Shown in pieces: positions 6,507 to 6,736 of a DNA stretch of 6,736 nucleotides; within the stretch, counting starts at the first letter, position 1, and each line of letters opens with the position of its first letter. This DNA comes from Bryobacterales bacterium (lineage in GTDB: Bacteria > Acidobacteriota > Terriglobia > Bryobacterales > Bryobacteraceae): assembly GCA_003142355.1 (NCBI GenBank), contig PLMF01000025.1, positions 134 to 6,869 on the forward strand. Direction: 5' to 3'. The translations under genes and the position numbers were made by a program. The notes below the pieces were generated by a model that was not told the DNA's origin, searched no databases, and saw only the letters and a list, made by a program, of their open reading frames with translations.

Positions 6507-6640
6507 ATCAACGCCCCGCCGCCACACGCTGGCAGCATGTCTTTGAAAACGCGCCGAATAAAGATCCCGGAATTCGGATCATTTGACTTGCCTTGTTAGC
6601 CGCAAAGAGTGATGAATCGTCATGCGAAGGAGAAAAGCAG
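6507..6640. promoter_or_regulatory. Divergent intergenic region with an imperfect inverted repeat
   Basis: About 130 bases with lower GC than the rest separate the minus-strand structural genes from the plus-strand frame at 6641. They contain GATCC(C)G GAATT CGGATC (6563-6580), an inverted repeat with one bulged C. On the minus strand its second arm is followed by TTTATT, so it could be an operator or a weak terminator for transcription arriving from the right. A loose minus-strand promoter can be drawn (TTGCGG at 6605-6600 and AATGAT at 6583-6578, 16-base spacing). A plus-strand TTGACT at 6583-6588 has no good -10 partner. None of these is strong; the region is reported because a structural operon and a divergent gene would both need signals here. 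Confidence 0.35.
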
Positions 6641-6736
6641 ATGGCGGCAACGAGGAGTACCAAAAAGAGCGCATGGAAGCCCTGGCACGGCTTCGCGATT
6701 GAGATCGGACCGGACACCGACCTGGGCGGCGAAGGC
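6641..6736 (+). CDS. Unknown plus-strand gene, N-terminal part (runs off the right edge)
   Basis: ATG 6641-6643 is preceded by GAAGGAG (6626-6632) with eight bases of spacing, one of the best ribosome sites in the window. The frame stays open for 32 codons to the edge with a G/C-biased third position, as in the other genes here. The product starts with a basic stretch, MAATRSTKKSAWKPWHGFAI, and goes on to EIGPDTDLGGEG. I do not recognise a family from so little. It is the only gene candidate on the plus strand and diverges from the structural block. In lambda-type modules the terminase large subunit gene normally lies upstream of gpW on the same strand, and no recognisable terminase C-terminus is seen on the minus strand in these last 230 bases. 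It may belong to another module or to the host. Confidence 0.5.
   Translation, partial: MAATRSTKKSAWKPWHGFAIEIGPDTDLGGEG

Noticed and set aside
4731..6599. Long plus-strand frames opposite the portal gene (4731-5669, 5697-6599)
   Set aside because: Both are shadows of the portal and gpW genes, with no ribosome site or recognisable motif.
6622..6702. 26-codon plus-strand frame starting at ATG 6622
   Set aside because: It overlaps the frame at 6641 in another register, has only a weak ribosome site and ends after 26 codons.
6508..6717. Minus-strand frame, open to the right edge, ending one base before the GTG chosen for gpW
   Set aside because: Its stop position would suit an upstream operon gene, and it has a hydrophobic stretch, but codon use is poor, it does not resemble a terminase C-terminus, and it conflicts with the better supported plus-strand frame at 6641. 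The right-hand sequence is needed to settle it.

Overview
The window holds the head and neck part of a tailed-phage (prophage or phage contig) structural module. It lies almost entirely on the minus strand, so the genes read from right to left. Base composition is high in GC by eye, gaps between genes are 2 to 73 bases, and several starts are GTG. This points to a high-GC bacterial host, probably Gram-negative, but no host gene, integrase or attachment site is present, so neither the host nor integration can be settled. I saw no tRNA, rRNA, CRISPR array or insertion sequence.

In transcription order from the right, the module has: a small gpW-like head-tail joining protein (6246-6506); a lambda-type portal (4554-6242); a 759-residue fusion of prohead protease and major capsid protein (2263-4542); a DUF2190 capsid-cement-like protein with an extra C-terminal beta-rich domain (1476-2189); a gpFII-like head-tail connector (1083-1421); a 52-codon membrane protein with two predicted helices (908-1066); a 165-residue protein in the tail-terminator position (405-902); a 50-residue acidic protein (236-388); and the first 77 codons of a probable tail tube protein that runs off the left edge (1-233). 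The 52- and 50-codon genes were found by reading the gaps between the larger genes.

The genes work together as follows. The portal forms the DNA entry ring at one capsid vertex. The fusion polypeptide supplies the HK97-fold shell and the protease that matures it. The DUF2190 protein probably decorates the shell. The gpW- and gpFII-like proteins build the neck, and the 405-902 product with the tail tube protein starts the tail. Ribosome-site strength fits the expected copy numbers: gpW and portal have GTG starts with poor Shine-Dalgarno sequences, whereas the capsid fusion has a perfect TAAGGAGG overlapping the portal stop codon. GC-rich hairpins lie on both sides of the DUF2190 gene.

The right edge is the least ordinary part. 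Where the large terminase subunit would usually precede gpW, there is an AT-richer gap of about 130 bases and then a plus-strand reading frame with a strong ribosome site (6641 onward). This suggests a module border or rearrangement. Overall the window is a recognisable phage morphogenesis block with a few uncharacterised small genes, and I find no convincing sign of a wholly new system.
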